Shown: positions 1 to 8,942, counted from the first letter of the stretch. The stretch: 33,526 nt of DNA from an uncultured Flavobacterium sp. (GCF_937967675.1 NZ_CALBSN010000072.1:1-33526), one strand, 5' to 3'. Program-made: numbers and translations. The notes: generated by a model not told the origin, from the letters alone.

Positions 1-137
1 TAATGATGCCACACATTGAGCGTTCGACTTTCCCTTGGAACTGGGCACATTATCCTGAACGTGGACAAAAAGACGAAGTTTCACCATGGCTAGAAGCATT
101 TGTGAATGCTAGAAAGTGGATTGAAAATAAAAAATAA
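1..137 (+). CDS. purL: Phosphoribosylformylglycinamidine synthase, C-terminal end (partial)
   Basis: Only the last 45 codons or so are in the window; the frame is open to the left edge and stops at 135-137. The residues MMPHIERSTFPWNW followed by EVSPWLEAFVNAR match the extreme C-terminus of large single-chain PurL (FGAM synthase). In that family the class I glutamine amidotransferase domain is C-terminal, and the His and Glu of its Cys-His-Glu triad lie in the PHxER motif, seen here as PHIER. The enzyme uses glutamine and ATP to convert FGAR to FGAM in purine synthesis. The rest of the gene, including the catalytic Cys, lies outside the window. Confidence 0.88.
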   Translation, partial: MMPHIERSTFPWNWAHYPERGQKDEVSPWLEAFVNARKWIENKK

Positions 138-153
138 TATACCCAAACTTTAT

Positions 154-187
154 AAAAAAGCATCTTTTAATTAAGGTGCTTTTTTTG
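154..187 (+). terminator. Intrinsic terminator after purL
   Basis: An A-run and GCATC arm are followed by a short A/T loop and a GGTGC arm running into seven Ts. The stem is weak, with few GC pairs, but it ends in a T-tract directly after the purL stop codon, as expected for a Rho-independent terminator. Confidence 0.6.
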
Positions 188-212
188 TACTATTGTGTAA
201 AATAAAAAAACG

Positions 213-1058
213 ATGTGGTTTGTCATTCTAAGTGTAATTTGTAGTGTTTCTGTTGGGATATTTTTAAAAGTAGCCAAACGATTTCAATTGAATATATTTG
301 AAATCATTACGTTTAATTATTTTTCGGCTTTACTCCTCACCTATTTTACTTACCACCCTGAATTAACTTTCCAAGAAAAAACGATTCCATATTCACTTTT
401 TATTGGATTAGCTATTTTATTGCCAATTGTATTTTTAATTCAAGCCAAATCAATAAAAGAAGTTGGAATCGTAAAAACAGATATTGCCCAAAGATTATCA
501 TTATTTATTCCGTTAACCGCTTCTTACTTTTTATTTAATGAAACGTTTAGTCAATTGAAAATTATTGGTTTTATAGTTGGATTTTCTGCCATATTCTTCA
601 CTTTGAATAAAAAATCAGAAAGTAAATCAGATAATTGGGTTTATCCTTTATTGGTTTTATTGGGATTTGGAATTATTGACATTCTATTTAAGAAAGTTGC
701 CGTTTTTAGTGATTTTAGTTTCACAACTTCCCTATTCATCATTTTTTGTGGTGCTTTTATAATTTCAATTTTATTCCTAATTGGAAAAATTCTGGTTCAA
801 AAAGAAAAATTAGAATTTAAAAATATACTTTGGGGATTGGCTTTAGGGATTTTAAATTTCGGAAACATACTCTTCTATTTAAAAGCACACAAAGCTTTAT
901 CCGAAAATCCGTCAACAGTATTTGCCGGAATGAATATGGGCGTAATTATTTTAGGAAGTTTAGCAGGAATCCTACTTTTTAAAGAAAAAATGACTAAATG
1001 GAACTATTTAGGAATTTTACTTGCTATAATTTCAATAATTTTCATAACATTTTCATAA
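213..1058 (+). CDS. EamA/DMT-family membrane transporter
   Basis: A 281-residue very hydrophobic protein with about ten predicted membrane segments arranged as two halves of five, the layout of EamA-type drug/metabolite transporters. The N-terminus MWFVILSVICSVSVGIFLK is the first segment. A short lysine-rich stretch near residues 130-140 separates the halves, and the second half ends in FKEKMTKWNYLGILLAIIS, a typical final EamA loop and helix. Length fits the family (about 280-300). The substrate cannot be read from sequence; members export amino acids, nucleobases or other small metabolites. It stands alone between the purL terminator and the acyl-CoA ligase promoter region. I saw no clear TAnnTTTG box in the 25 bp before the start. 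Confidence 0.8.
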   Translation: MWFVILSVICSVSVGIFLKVAKRFQLNIFEIITFNYFSALLLTYFTYHPELTFQEKTIPYSLFIGLAILLPIVFLIQAKSIKEVGIVKTDIAQRLSLFIPLTASYFLFNETFSQLKIIGFIVGFSAIFFTLNKKSESKSDNWVYPLLVLLGFGIIDILFKKVAVFSDFSFTTSLFIIFCGAFIISILFLIGKILVQKEKLEFKNILWGLALGILNFGNILFYLKAHKALSENPSTVFAGMNMGVIILGSLAGILLFKEKMTKWNYLGILLAIISIIFITFS

Positions 1059-1080
1059 TTTTATTAAAATTAGTAGGCAA

Positions 1081-1110
1081 GCATAGTATTTTATTTTTAT
1101 TAAAATACTA
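1081..1110 (+). promoter_or_regulatory. Candidate MarR-type half-sites upstream of acyl-CoA ligase
   Basis: The 12-mer GCATAGTATTTT at 1081-1092 is identical to the right half of the palindrome in front of marR (3046-3057). AAAATACTA at 1102-1110 equals part of its left half (3032-3040), so the halves are present in everted order. The same stretch forms an inverted repeat, AGTATTTTA (1085-1093) and TAAAATACT (1101-1109). The shared words suggest that the repressor encoded at 3093 also controls the ligase gene. This is inference from sequence identity only. Confidence 0.5.
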
Positions 1111-1138
1111 ACTAATAGATTATCAATTATTTAAAAAA

Positions 1139-1168
1139 TTGTTTAATTAACTTTATTTTTATAATTTG
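1139..1168 (+). promoter_or_regulatory. Putative Bacteroidota-type promoter of acyl-CoA ligase gene
   Basis: TTG at 1139-1141, an 18-nt spacer, then TATAATTTG at 1160-1168. This resembles the flavobacterial -33 TTG / -7 TAnnTTTG pattern with one extra base inside the -7 box. It lies about 22 bp before the ATG at 1191. Confidence 0.4.
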
Positions 1169-1190
1169 CATAAAATAATAATTGCGAATT

Positions 1191-2966
1191 ATGAAGAATA
1201 TAACACGCTTATTTGACTTTCCTTACCACCAATTAGAAAAGTATAATTTAAAGGATGCTTTAGTTACAAAATATGACGGACAGTGGATTAAAACATCTAC
1301 TCAGGAATATTTAGACAAAGCCAACGCTATTTCAAGAGGATTACTTCGATTAGGAGTAAATAGAAATGATAAAATAGCTATCATTTCGTCTAACAATAGA
1401 ACAGAATGGCATATAACAGATATTGGTGTATTACAGACAGGAGCGCAAACTGTTCCAATGTATCCTACAATTTCTGCTGAAGATTATGAGTACATTTTGA
1501 ATCACTCAGAATCGCAATATGTTTTTGTATCTGACCTTGAAGTATATGAAAAATTACAAAGCATTAAATCTAATGTTCCATCTTTAAAAGATGTTTATTC
1601 TTATAATGACATCGTTGGATGCAAAAGTTGGAAAGAAATCTTAGAATTAGGTAGTGATGATTCTAATCAAGATGTTGTTGAAGATAGAAAAAATAATGTT
1701 GCTACAACTGATTTAGCAACGATTATCTATACTTCTGGAACAACAGGAAGACCAAAAGGTGTTATGTTATCACACCAAAATATTGTTTCCGATGTTTTAA
1801 TGAGTGCTCCAAGAGTTCCTTTAAGAGCTGGGGACACAAGAGCGTTAAGCTTCCTACCTATTTGTCACATCTTTGAAAGAATGTTGACGTATTTGTACCA
1901 ATATTATGGTATATCGATTTACTTCGCTGAAAGTATTGAAAAAATTTCAGATAACTTAAAAGAAGTAAAACCTCACGTAATGTCAGTTGTTCCTCGTTTA
2001 CTAGAAAAAGTTTATGACAAAATCTACGCTAAAGGAGCTGATTTAACAGGCATCAAAAAAGCCCTTTTCTTCTGGGCTTTAGATTTAGGAATGGAATACA
2101 AACCTTATAAACAAAACGGTGCATTCTACGAATTCAAATTAAAAATTGCGCGTAAATTAATTTTCTCGAAATGGCAAGAAGGTTTAGGTGGCGAATTAGA
2201 ATTACTAGTTTCGGGAAGCGCTGCTTTACAAACAAGACTCACCAAAGTATTCTGTGCGGCTAATATTCCAGTTATGGAAGGTTACGGTTTAACAGAAACC
2301 TCTCCAGTAATCTCAGTAAACGACATGAGAAATGGTGGGTTCAGAGTAGGAACCGTTGGAAAAATTTTAAATGGAGTTGAAGTTAAAATTGCAGAAGATG
2401 GCGAAATCTTATGTAAAGGTCCAAATGTAATGATGGGGTATTACAAAGACGAAACTCAAACTGCAGATGTTTTAAAAGATGGTTATTTCCATACGGGTGA
2501 TATTGGTGAAATCGATTCTGATGGTTTCCTAAAAATTACCGATCGTAAAAAAGAAATGTTCAAAACTTCTGGTGGAAAATATGTAGCTCCTCAGATTTTA
2601 GAAAATGCTTTCAAACAATCTCGTTTCATAGAGCAAATTATGGTAATTGGTGATGGCGAAAAAATGCCAGCCGCTTTTATTCAACCTAATTTCGAATTTG
2701 TTAGAGAATGGGCACATCGCCATCATGATTTAAATGTTGGAGCTTCTAATGAAGAATTGTGCGCTAATTCAAAAGTTATAGAGAGAATTCAAGAAGAAAT
2801 TGATCACTGTAACGAAAAATTTGGTAACTGGGAAAAAGTAAAACGTTTTGAACTTACACCAGATATTTGGACTATCGATGCAGGTCACTTAACACCAACT
2901 ATGAAATTAAGACGTAAAATTATCAAAGAAAAATATTCTGATTTATATCAAAAGATATATGGATAA
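1191..2966 (+). CDS. fadD: Long-chain acyl-CoA synthetase (AMP-forming)
   Basis: A 591-residue protein that activates long-chain fatty acids to acyl-CoA with ATP and CoA, the entry step to beta-oxidation. The ATP/AMP-binding P-loop YTSGTTGRPKGV is near residues 180-191, the EGYGLTETSP motif follows in the second half, and YFHTGDIG plus LKITDRKKEMFKTSGGKYV form the C-terminal hinge and linker of the adenylate-forming superfamily. Length matches FAA1/FadD15-like enzymes. The frame also allows a TTG start nine bases earlier (1182), but the ATG at 1191 fits normal use and leaves room after the promoter. It is followed by its own terminator and precedes the beta-oxidation operon, with which it shares a candidate operator word, so joint control is likely. 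Confidence 0.93.
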   Translation: MKNITRLFDFPYHQLEKYNLKDALVTKYDGQWIKTSTQEYLDKANAISRGLLRLGVNRNDKIAIISSNNRTEWHITDIGVLQTGAQTVPMYPTISAEDYEYILNHSESQYVFVSDLEVYEKLQSIKSNVPSLKDVYSYNDIVGCKSWKEILELGSDDSNQDVVEDRKNNVATTDLATIIYTSGTTGRPKGVMLSHQNIVSDVLMSAPRVPLRAGDTRALSFLPICHIFERMLTYLYQYYGISIYFAESIEKISDNLKEVKPHVMSVVPRLLEKVYDKIYAKGADLTGIKKALFFWALDLGMEYKPYKQNGAFYEFKLKIARKLIFSKWQEGLGGELELLVSGSAALQTRLTKVFCAANIPVMEGYGLTETSPVISVNDMRNGGFRVGTVGKILNGVEVKIAEDGEILCKGPNVMMGYYKDETQTADVLKDGYFHTGDIGEIDSDGFLKITDRKKEMFKTSGGKYVAPQILENAFKQSRFIEQIMVIGDGEKMPAAFIQPNFEFVREWAHRHHDLNVGASNEELCANSKVIERIQEEIDHCNEKFGNWEKVKRFELTPDIWTIDAGHLTPTMKLRRKIIKEKYSDLYQKIYG

Positions 2967-2973
2967 TTTTTTT

Positions 2974-2996
2974 AAAGCCCACAAATAGTGGGCTTT
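2974..2996 (+). terminator. Intrinsic terminator after acyl-CoA ligase
   Basis: Perfect 9-bp arms AAAGCCCAC and GTGGGCTTT with a 5-nt AAATA loop, starting 7 bp after the stop codon and flanked by T-runs. Confidence 0.85.
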
Positions 2997-3026
2997 ACTT
3001 TATATAAATGTTAAATTTTACAAAAA

Positions 3027-3062
3027 AAAAAAAAATACTATGCGTGCATAGTATTTTTTTTT
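3027..3062 (+). promoter_or_regulatory. Palindromic operator in front of marR-fadN-fadA-fadE
   Basis: Seventeen-base arms, nine A plus TACTATGC (3027-3043) and GCATAGTA plus nine T (3046-3062), flank a GT centre. The right arm abuts and overlaps by one base the consensus -7 box TATATTTG (3062-3069), so a protein bound here would occlude the promoter. Because the first operon gene is a MarR-family repressor, autoregulation through this site is the simplest reading. The A/T outer parts could also act as a bidirectional terminator, but the GC-containing core is repeated at the ligase gene, which favours an operator. Confidence 0.7.
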
Positions 3063-3069
3063 ATATTTG
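3062..3069 (+). promoter_or_regulatory. -7 box of the beta-oxidation operon
   Basis: TATATTTG is an exact match to the flavobacterial -7 consensus TAnnTTTG, placed 23 bp before the marR ATG. The -33 region falls inside the palindrome, and no TTG is seen there. Confidence 0.6.
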
Positions 3070-3092
3070 AAAAAGTTTTGATTATATAATGT

Positions 3093-3533
3093 ATGAAAGA
3101 TAAAACGATAGATTATGCATTACGTACAACTTGGCAAGCGGTTGCCCGAATGTATAATGAAGAAGCTGCAAAATATGGTGCTACAATGGCAACGGGTTTT
3201 GCATTGTTAAGTATTGATAGAGAAAAAGGCTCTCCTTCTACAACTTTAGGTCCTAAAATGGGAATGGAAGCAACAAGCTTAACAAGAACCTTAAAATCAA
3301 TGGAAGAACGAGGTTTGATTACTCGCAAAAAAAACCCAACCGATGGTAGAGGTGTAATAATTCAATTGACAAAAGAAGGGAAAGAAAAAAGAGAACTTTC
3401 TAAAGAAACTGTACTTCGTTTTAATGAAGCGGTAAAACAACATGTGAGTGAAGAAAAATTACAACACTTTATGGAAGTTGCTGAAATTATAAACGAATTG
3501 ATTGCAGACAAAAAAATCTATAACGACAAATAA
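3093..3533 (+). CDS. MarR-family transcriptional repressor of fatty acid degradation
   Basis: A 146-residue winged-helix regulator. N-terminal helices lead into a helix-turn-helix region (about residues 50-78, MGMEATSLTRTLKSMEERG), followed by the wing KNPTDGRGVIIQLTKEG with the Asp-x-Arg wing-tip signature of MarR proteins. The C-terminal helices form the dimer interface in this family. It is the first gene of the operon, 18 bp ahead of fadN, with a long palindrome over its promoter. It probably represses the operon and is released by an acyl-CoA or fatty acid ligand; the ligand is inferred from context only. Confidence 0.85.
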   Translation: MKDKTIDYALRTTWQAVARMYNEEAAKYGATMATGFALLSIDREKGSPSTTLGPKMGMEATSLTRTLKSMEERGLITRKKNPTDGRGVIIQLTKEGKEKRELSKETVLRFNEAVKQHVSEEKLQHFMEVAEIINELIADKKIYNDK

Positions 3534-3551
3534 AACAACAAACCTATAAAC

Positions 3552-5942
3552 ATGAAACGTACTATTAAAAAAGTTGCTGTTATTGGTTCCGGAATTATGG
3601 GAAGTGGAATCGCTTGCCATTTTGCTAACATTGGGGTTGAAGTCTTATTATTAGACATCGCTCCAAATGAATTAACCGAAGCCGAACAGAAAAAAGGACT
3701 AACTCTGGAAAGTAAATCTGTTAGAAACCGATTAGTGAATGATCATTTAGCTAACGCTTTAAAATCTAAGCCTTCTCCTATTTATCATCCAAGTTTTGCT
3801 TCAAGAATTACTACAGGTAATACTACTGATGATATGTCGAAAATTGCAACTGTAGATTGGATTATCGAAGTAGTTGTAGAACGTTTAGACATCAAGAAAA
3901 TTGTTTTTGAACAAGTTGACAAATATAGAAAACCAGGAACTTTAGTTACTTCAAATACTTCTGGTATTCCTATTCAATTTATGAGCGAAGGAAGAAGCGA
4001 CGATTTTCAACAACATTTCTGTGGAACACACTTCTTTAATCCTGCTCGATACTTAAAGTTATTTGAAATTATTCCTGGACCAAAAACATCGCAAGAGGTA
4101 TTAGATTTCTTGAATGGTTATGGTGAAAAATTCTTAGGAAAAACTTCAGTTGTAGCAAAAGATACTCCAGCTTTTATTGGAAATAGAATTGGAATCTTCG
4201 GAATTCAAAGTTTGTTCCACCAAGTGGCAGCAATGGGATTAACGGTTGAAGAAGTAGATAAATTAACTGGACCAGTAATTGGTCGTCCAAAATCGGCAAC
4301 TTTTAGAACAGTTGATGTAGTTGGTTTAGATACTTTGGTTCACGTGGCTAATGGAATTTATGAAAATTGTCCAAACGACGAAGCACATGAATTATTCAAA
4401 CTTCCTGAATTTGTTAACAAAATGATGGAAAACAAATGGTTAGGAAGTAAAACCGGACAAGGTTTCTACAAAAAAGAAGGTAAAGATATTCTAACTTTAG
4501 ATTTAGATACATTAGAATATAGAGCCAATAAAAAAGCATCTTTTGCAACTTTAGAATTAACCAAAACTATTGAAAAACCAATCGATAGATTCAAAGTTTT
4601 AGTTACAGGAAAAGACAAAGCAGGAGATTTCTATAGAAAAAACTTCGCTTCAATGTTCCAATATTGTTCAAATAGAATTCCTGAAATCACAGATGCGTTC
4701 TACAAAATCGACGATGCTATGAAAGCTGGTTTCGGTTGGGAAAACGGTCCATTCGAAATTTGGGATGCTATAGGAGTTGAAACAGGAATCGAATTAATGA
4801 AAGCGGAAGGATACCAACCTGCTTCTTGGGTAACGGATATGTTAGCTTCTGGAAACAATTCTTTTTATTCTGTAAAAGATGGAGCAACACACTTCTACTC
4901 TATCACAAACAAAAAAGTAGAGAAAATTCCAGGTCAAGATGCCTTCATTATCTTAAATAACATTCGCGAAAGCAAAAAAATATGGAACAACAGCGATGCA
5001 ATCATTACCGATTTAGGTGATGGAATCATCAACTTAGAATTTACCTCTAAAATGAATTCTATTGGCGCTGGTGTTTTACAAGGAATCAACAAAGCTATTG
5101 ATATTGCTGAAAAAGACTACAATGGTTTAGTAATTGGAAATCAAGGAGCTAATTTCTCTGTTGGAGCCAATTTAGGAATGATTTTCATGATGGCTGTCGA
5201 GCAAGAATATGACGAATTAAACATGGCAATCAAAATGTTCCAAGACACGATGATGCGTTGTCGTTATTCAGCAATCCCAGTTATCGCTGCTCCTCACGGA
5301 ATGACATTAGGTGGTGGTTGTGAATTAACCATGCATGCTGACAGAGCGGTTGCCGCAGCAGAAACATACATCGGATTAGTAGAATTTGGTGTTGGAGTAA
5401 TTCCTGGCGGTGGTGGTTCAAAAGAAATGGCATTAAGGGCATCTGATTTATTCCGTAAAAATGACGTGGAATTAAACGTTTTACAAGAATATTTCTTAAC
5501 GGTTGGAATGGCTAAAGTAGCCACTTCGGCTTATGAAGCATTTGATACTGGCGTTTTACAAAAAGGAAGAGATATCGTTGTGGTAAACAAAGACCGTCAA
5601 ATTGCTACTGCGAAACAAGTAGCGTTACAAATGTATGAACAAGGTTATACACAACCTGTAAGAAGAAAAGACATAAAAGTATTAGGTAAACAAGCTTTAG
5701 GTATGTTCTTAGTAGGAACTGACCAAATGGAAGCAGGTAAATACATTTCTGAACACGATAAAAAAATCGCTAACAAATTAGCTTATGTAATGGCTGGTGG
5801 TGATTTATCAGAGGCAACTTTAGTTTCTGAACAATATTTATTGGATTTAGAAAGAGAAGCATTTTTATCATTAACTGGAGAAAGAAAATCTTTAGAGAGA
5901 ATTCAGTACATGTTAACCAAAGGGAAACCATTAAGAAACTAA
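3552..5942 (+). CDS. fadN: 3-hydroxyacyl-CoA dehydrogenase / enoyl-CoA hydratase
   Basis: A 796-residue bifunctional beta-oxidation enzyme. The NAD-binding dehydrogenase domain comes first (VAVIGSGIMGSGIACHFANI, residues 8-27), with the catalytic His in GTHFFNPA (His160) and a partner Glu at about 172. The C-terminal dehydrogenase domains span about 205-440. A crotonase domain is last (about 480-700): GGGCEL and LVEFGVGVIPGGGG carry the two catalytic glutamates, Glu591 and Glu611. The order dehydrogenase then hydratase is that of Bacillus FadN, the reverse of E. coli FadB. It hydrates trans-2-enoyl-CoA and oxidises L-3-hydroxyacyl-CoA, feeding the thiolase encoded 3 bp downstream. Confidence 0.93.
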   Translation: MKRTIKKVAVIGSGIMGSGIACHFANIGVEVLLLDIAPNELTEAEQKKGLTLESKSVRNRLVNDHLANALKSKPSPIYHPSFASRITTGNTTDDMSKIATVDWIIEVVVERLDIKKIVFEQVDKYRKPGTLVTSNTSGIPIQFMSEGRSDDFQQHFCGTHFFNPARYLKLFEIIPGPKTSQEVLDFLNGYGEKFLGKTSVVAKDTPAFIGNRIGIFGIQSLFHQVAAMGLTVEEVDKLTGPVIGRPKSATFRTVDVVGLDTLVHVANGIYENCPNDEAHELFKLPEFVNKMMENKWLGSKTGQGFYKKEGKDILTLDLDTLEYRANKKASFATLELTKTIEKPIDRFKVLVTGKDKAGDFYRKNFASMFQYCSNRIPEITDAFYKIDDAMKAGFGWENGPFEIWDAIGVETGIELMKAEGYQPASWVTDMLASGNNSFYSVKDGATHFYSITNKKVEKIPGQDAFIILNNIRESKKIWNNSDAIITDLGDGIINLEFTSKMNSIGAGVLQGINKAIDIAEKDYNGLVIGNQGANFSVGANLGMIFMMAVEQEYDELNMAIKMFQDTMMRCRYSAIPVIAAPHGMTLGGGCELTMHADRAVAAAETYIGLVEFGVGVIPGGGGSKEMALRASDLFRKNDVELNVLQEYFLTVGMAKVATSAYEAFDTGVLQKGRDIVVVNKDRQIATAKQVALQMYEQGYTQPVRRKDIKVLGKQALGMFLVGTDQMEAGKYISEHDKKIANKLAYVMAGGDLSEATLVSEQYLLDLEREAFLSLTGERKSLERIQYMLTKGKPLRN

Positions 5943-5945
5943 GAA

Positions 5946-7130
5946 ATGAGAACAGCATATATAGTAAAAGGATATAGAACAGCAGTTGGAAAAGCTCCAA
6001 AAGGGGTATTCCGATTCAAAAGACCTGACGAATTAGCAGCAGAAACCATCGAACACATGATGAAGGATTTGCCTGATTTCGACAAAGCACGTATTGATGA
6101 TGTGATGGTAGGAAACGCCATGCCAGAAGCAGAACAAGGTTTGAACGTTGGACGTTTAATTTCATTAATGGGATTAAAAATCACCGATGTTCCTGGAGTT
6201 ACAGTAAACAGATATTGTGCTTCTGGAGTAGAAACTATCGCAATGGCAATAGCTAAAATTCAATCCGGAATGGCAGATTGTATTATCGCTGGTGGTGCCG
6301 AAAGCATGAGTTATATTCCAATGGGAGGTTACAAACCAACACCAGATTACAAAGTTGCCGCTGCAGGTCATGAAGATTATTACTGGGGAATGGGATTAAC
6401 GGCTGAAGCAGTTGCCAACCAATTCAACGTTTCTCGTGCTGATCAAGATGAGTTTGCTTACCAATCGCACATGAAAGCGTTAAAAGCGCAAGCAGAAGGT
6501 AAATTCGATAAACAAATTGCTCCTATCACAGTGGAACAAACGTTTATCAATGAAAACGGTAAAAAAGAAACCAAATCTTATGTAGTGAATAAAGACGAAG
6601 GTCCAAGAGCTGGAACTTCAGTAGAAGCTTTAGCTGGATTACGACCTGTATTCGCTGCTGATGGTTCGGTTACCGCTGGAAACTCTTCACAAATGAGTGA
6701 TGGAGCAGCTTTCGTTTTAATCATGAGCGAAGAAATGGTAAAAGAATTGAACTTAGAACCAATTGCAAGAATGGTAAGCTACGCTGCTTCTGGTGTAGAA
6801 CCAAGAATCATGGGTATTGGACCAGTTACTGCTATTCCAAAAGCATTAAAACAAGCGGGACTAAAACAAGATCAAATCGATTTAATTGAATTAAACGAAG
6901 CTTTCGCAGCACAATCATTAGCAGTTGTGAGAGAATTAGGTTTAAATCCTGAAATCGTAAACGTAAACGGTGGAGCTATCGCTTTAGGTCACCCACTAGG
7001 TTGTACTGGTGCTAAACTATCCGTTCAATTGTTTGACGAAATGCGCCTGAGAAACAGCAAATACGGAATCGTTTCCATGTGTGTTGGAACAGGTCAAGGT
7101 GCTGCAGGAATTTTTGAATTTTTAAAATAA
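5946..7130 (+). CDS. fadA: Acetyl-CoA C-acyltransferase (3-ketoacyl-CoA thiolase)
   Basis: A 394-residue degradative thiolase, the usual length. The nucleophilic Cys is in VNRYCASGVETIA (Cys91). The C-terminal signature GGAIALGHPLGCTGAK supplies His349, and SMCVGTGQGAAGIFE supplies the second catalytic Cys379. The enzyme cleaves 3-ketoacyl-CoA with CoA to acetyl-CoA and a chain two carbons shorter. It begins 3 bp after fadN, so the two are translationally linked. The family includes biosynthetic acetoacetyl-CoA thiolases, but its operon partners favour the degradative role. Confidence 0.93.
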   Translation: MRTAYIVKGYRTAVGKAPKGVFRFKRPDELAAETIEHMMKDLPDFDKARIDDVMVGNAMPEAEQGLNVGRLISLMGLKITDVPGVTVNRYCASGVETIAMAIAKIQSGMADCIIAGGAESMSYIPMGGYKPTPDYKVAAAGHEDYYWGMGLTAEAVANQFNVSRADQDEFAYQSHMKALKAQAEGKFDKQIAPITVEQTFINENGKKETKSYVVNKDEGPRAGTSVEALAGLRPVFAADGSVTAGNSSQMSDGAAFVLIMSEEMVKELNLEPIARMVSYAASGVEPRIMGIGPVTAIPKALKQAGLKQDQIDLIELNEAFAAQSLAVVRELGLNPEIVNVNGGAIALGHPLGCTGAKLSVQLFDEMRLRNSKYGIVSMCVGTGQGAAGIFEFLK

Positions 7131-7151
7131 AACTATAAAACTTAATAAGTT

Positions 7152-8942
7152 ATGTCAGATATCATCAGAGGAGGACAATTCCTTGTAAAAGAAACAAAAT
7201 GCGAAGACATCTTCACACCAGAAGACTTCAATGAAGAACAAATTATGATGCGTGATTCGGTTATCGAATTCGTAGACAAAGAGTTATGGCCAAACAAAGA
7301 GCGTTTCGAAAAGAAAGATTATGCACTTACAGAAGAAGTAATGCGTAAAGCAGGAGAACTTGGTTATTTAAGCGTTGCCGTTCCTGCTGCTTACGGTGGT
7401 ATGGAAATGGGATTCATCAATACTGTTTTGGTTTGTGATTATATTTCGGGAGCAACAGGTTCGTTTTCAACTGCTTTTGGAGCGCACACTGGAATTGGAA
7501 CTATGCCAATTACTTTATACGGAACGGAAGAACAAAAACAAAAATATGTTCCAAAATTAGCTTCAGGAGAATGGTTCGGTGCTTACTGTTTAACAGAGCC
7601 AGGAGCAGGATCTGATGCCAATTCAGGAAAAACAAAAGCCGTTCTTTCTGAAGATGGAACACATTATAAAATTACAGGTGGAAAAATGTGGATTTCTAAT
7701 GCTGGATTCTGTAATGTATTTATCGTTTTTGCTAGAATCGAAGATGATAAAAACATCACGGGTTTCATCGTTGAGAATGATCCATCAAACGGAATCTCGT
7801 TAGGAGATGAAGAACACAAATTAGGAATTCGTTCCTCTTCTACTCGTCAGGTTTTCTTTAACGAAACTAAAGTTCCTGTTGAGAATATGTTAGCAGGTCG
7901 TGGCGAAGGATTTAAAATTGCGATGAATGCTTTGAATGTTGGACGTATTAAATTAGCTGCTGCTTGTTTAGAAGCACAAAGAAGAACAATTTCTGGAGCT
8001 GTTCAATATGCTAACGAAAGAGTTCAGTTTAAAACTCCTATTTCAAGTTTTGGAGCAATTCAAGCTAAAATTGCTGAAATGGCAACTAATGCATATGCTG
8101 GTGAAAGTGCAACGTATAGAGCGGCTGCAGATATTGAAAACAGAATTAATATTAGAGTAAGCGAAGGAAACTCGCACCAAGAAGCAGAATTAAAAGGTGT
8201 TGAAGAATTCGCAATCGAATGCTCAATCTTAAAAGTAGCAGTTTCTGAAGATGTTCAAAACTGTACGGATGAAGGTATCCAAATTTTTGGTGGTATGGGA
8301 TTCTCAGAAGACGCTCCTATGGAAAGTGCTTGGAGAGATGCTCGTATCGCAAGAATTTACGAAGGAACTAACGAAATCAACAGAATGTTATCAGTTGGTA
8401 TGTTAGTTAAAAAAGCAATGAAAGGTCACGTTGATTTATTAGGTCCAGCGATGGCTGTAGCTGAAGAGTTAATGGGAATTCCATCATTCGATGTTCCAGA
8501 TTATTCAGAATTATTTGCTGAAGAAAAGGAAATGATTGCTAAATTGAAAAAAGTATTCTTAATGGTTGCGGGTGCTGCAGTTCAAAAATACGGAGCAGAA
8601 TTAGAATCGCACCAACAATTGTTAATGGCTGCTTCTGATATCTTAATCGAAATCTACATGGCTGAAAGTACTATTCTTAGAACAGAGAAATTAGCTAAAA
8701 AAGAAGGCGAAGATAAAGTTCAGGAGCAAATTGCTATGGCAAAATTATACTTATATCATGCAGTAGATATCGTAAACCAAAAAGGAAAAGAAGGAATCGT
8801 TTCTTTTGCTGAAGGCGACGAACAACGTATGATGTTAATGGGATTAAAACGATTTACAAAATATACGAATATGCCAAATGTGGTAGCACTTCGTGAAAAA
8901 ATTGCTGCAAAAATTATTAGCGAAAACAAATACGCTTTCTAA
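7152..8942 (+). CDS. fadE: Acyl-CoA dehydrogenase
   Basis: A 596-residue FAD enzyme for the first oxidation of beta-oxidation, acyl-CoA to trans-2-enoyl-CoA. The N-terminal and middle acyl-CoA dehydrogenase domains are visible (YCLTEPGAGSDANSGKT near 145-161; KMWISNAG near 178-185). The substrate-loop/flavin helix GRGEGFKIAMNALNVGRI is at about 249-266, and RIYEGTNEINRM is at 401-412 with Glu404 as the expected catalytic base. About 180 extra C-terminal residues make it longer than classic 380-residue enzymes and match the roughly 595-residue Bacillus FadE type. Last gene of the operon, 21 bp after fadA, ending at a strong bidirectional terminator. Confidence 0.93.
   Translation: MSDIIRGGQFLVKETKCEDIFTPEDFNEEQIMMRDSVIEFVDKELWPNKERFEKKDYALTEEVMRKAGELGYLSVAVPAAYGGMEMGFINTVLVCDYISGATGSFSTAFGAHTGIGTMPITLYGTEEQKQKYVPKLASGEWFGAYCLTEPGAGSDANSGKTKAVLSEDGTHYKITGGKMWISNAGFCNVFIVFARIEDDKNITGFIVENDPSNGISLGDEEHKLGIRSSSTRQVFFNETKVPVENMLAGRGEGFKIAMNALNVGRIKLAAACLEAQRRTISGAVQYANERVQFKTPISSFGAIQAKIAEMATNAYAGESATYRAAADIENRINIRVSEGNSHQEAELKGVEEFAIECSILKVAVSEDVQNCTDEGIQIFGGMGFSEDAPMESAWRDARIARIYEGTNEINRMLSVGMLVKKAMKGHVDLLGPAMAVAEELMGIPSFDVPDYSELFAEEKEMIAKLKKVFLMVAGAAVQKYGAELESHQQLLMAASDILIEIYMAESTILRTEKLAKKEGEDKVQEQIAMAKLYLYHAVDIVNQKGKEGIVSFAEGDEQRMMLMGLKRFTKYTNMPNVVALREKIAAKIISENKYAF

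Noticed and set aside
1085..1109. AGTATTTTA/TAAAATACT inverted repeat as a terminator of the EamA gene
   Set aside because: It has almost no GC pairs and no following T-run on the plus strand. The exact match to the marR palindrome half-site makes an operator more likely.
1182..1190. TTG start of the acyl-CoA ligase three codons upstream
   Set aside because: The ATG at 1191 is a standard start. The extra three residues match no family feature, and the TTG is too close to the putative -7 box.
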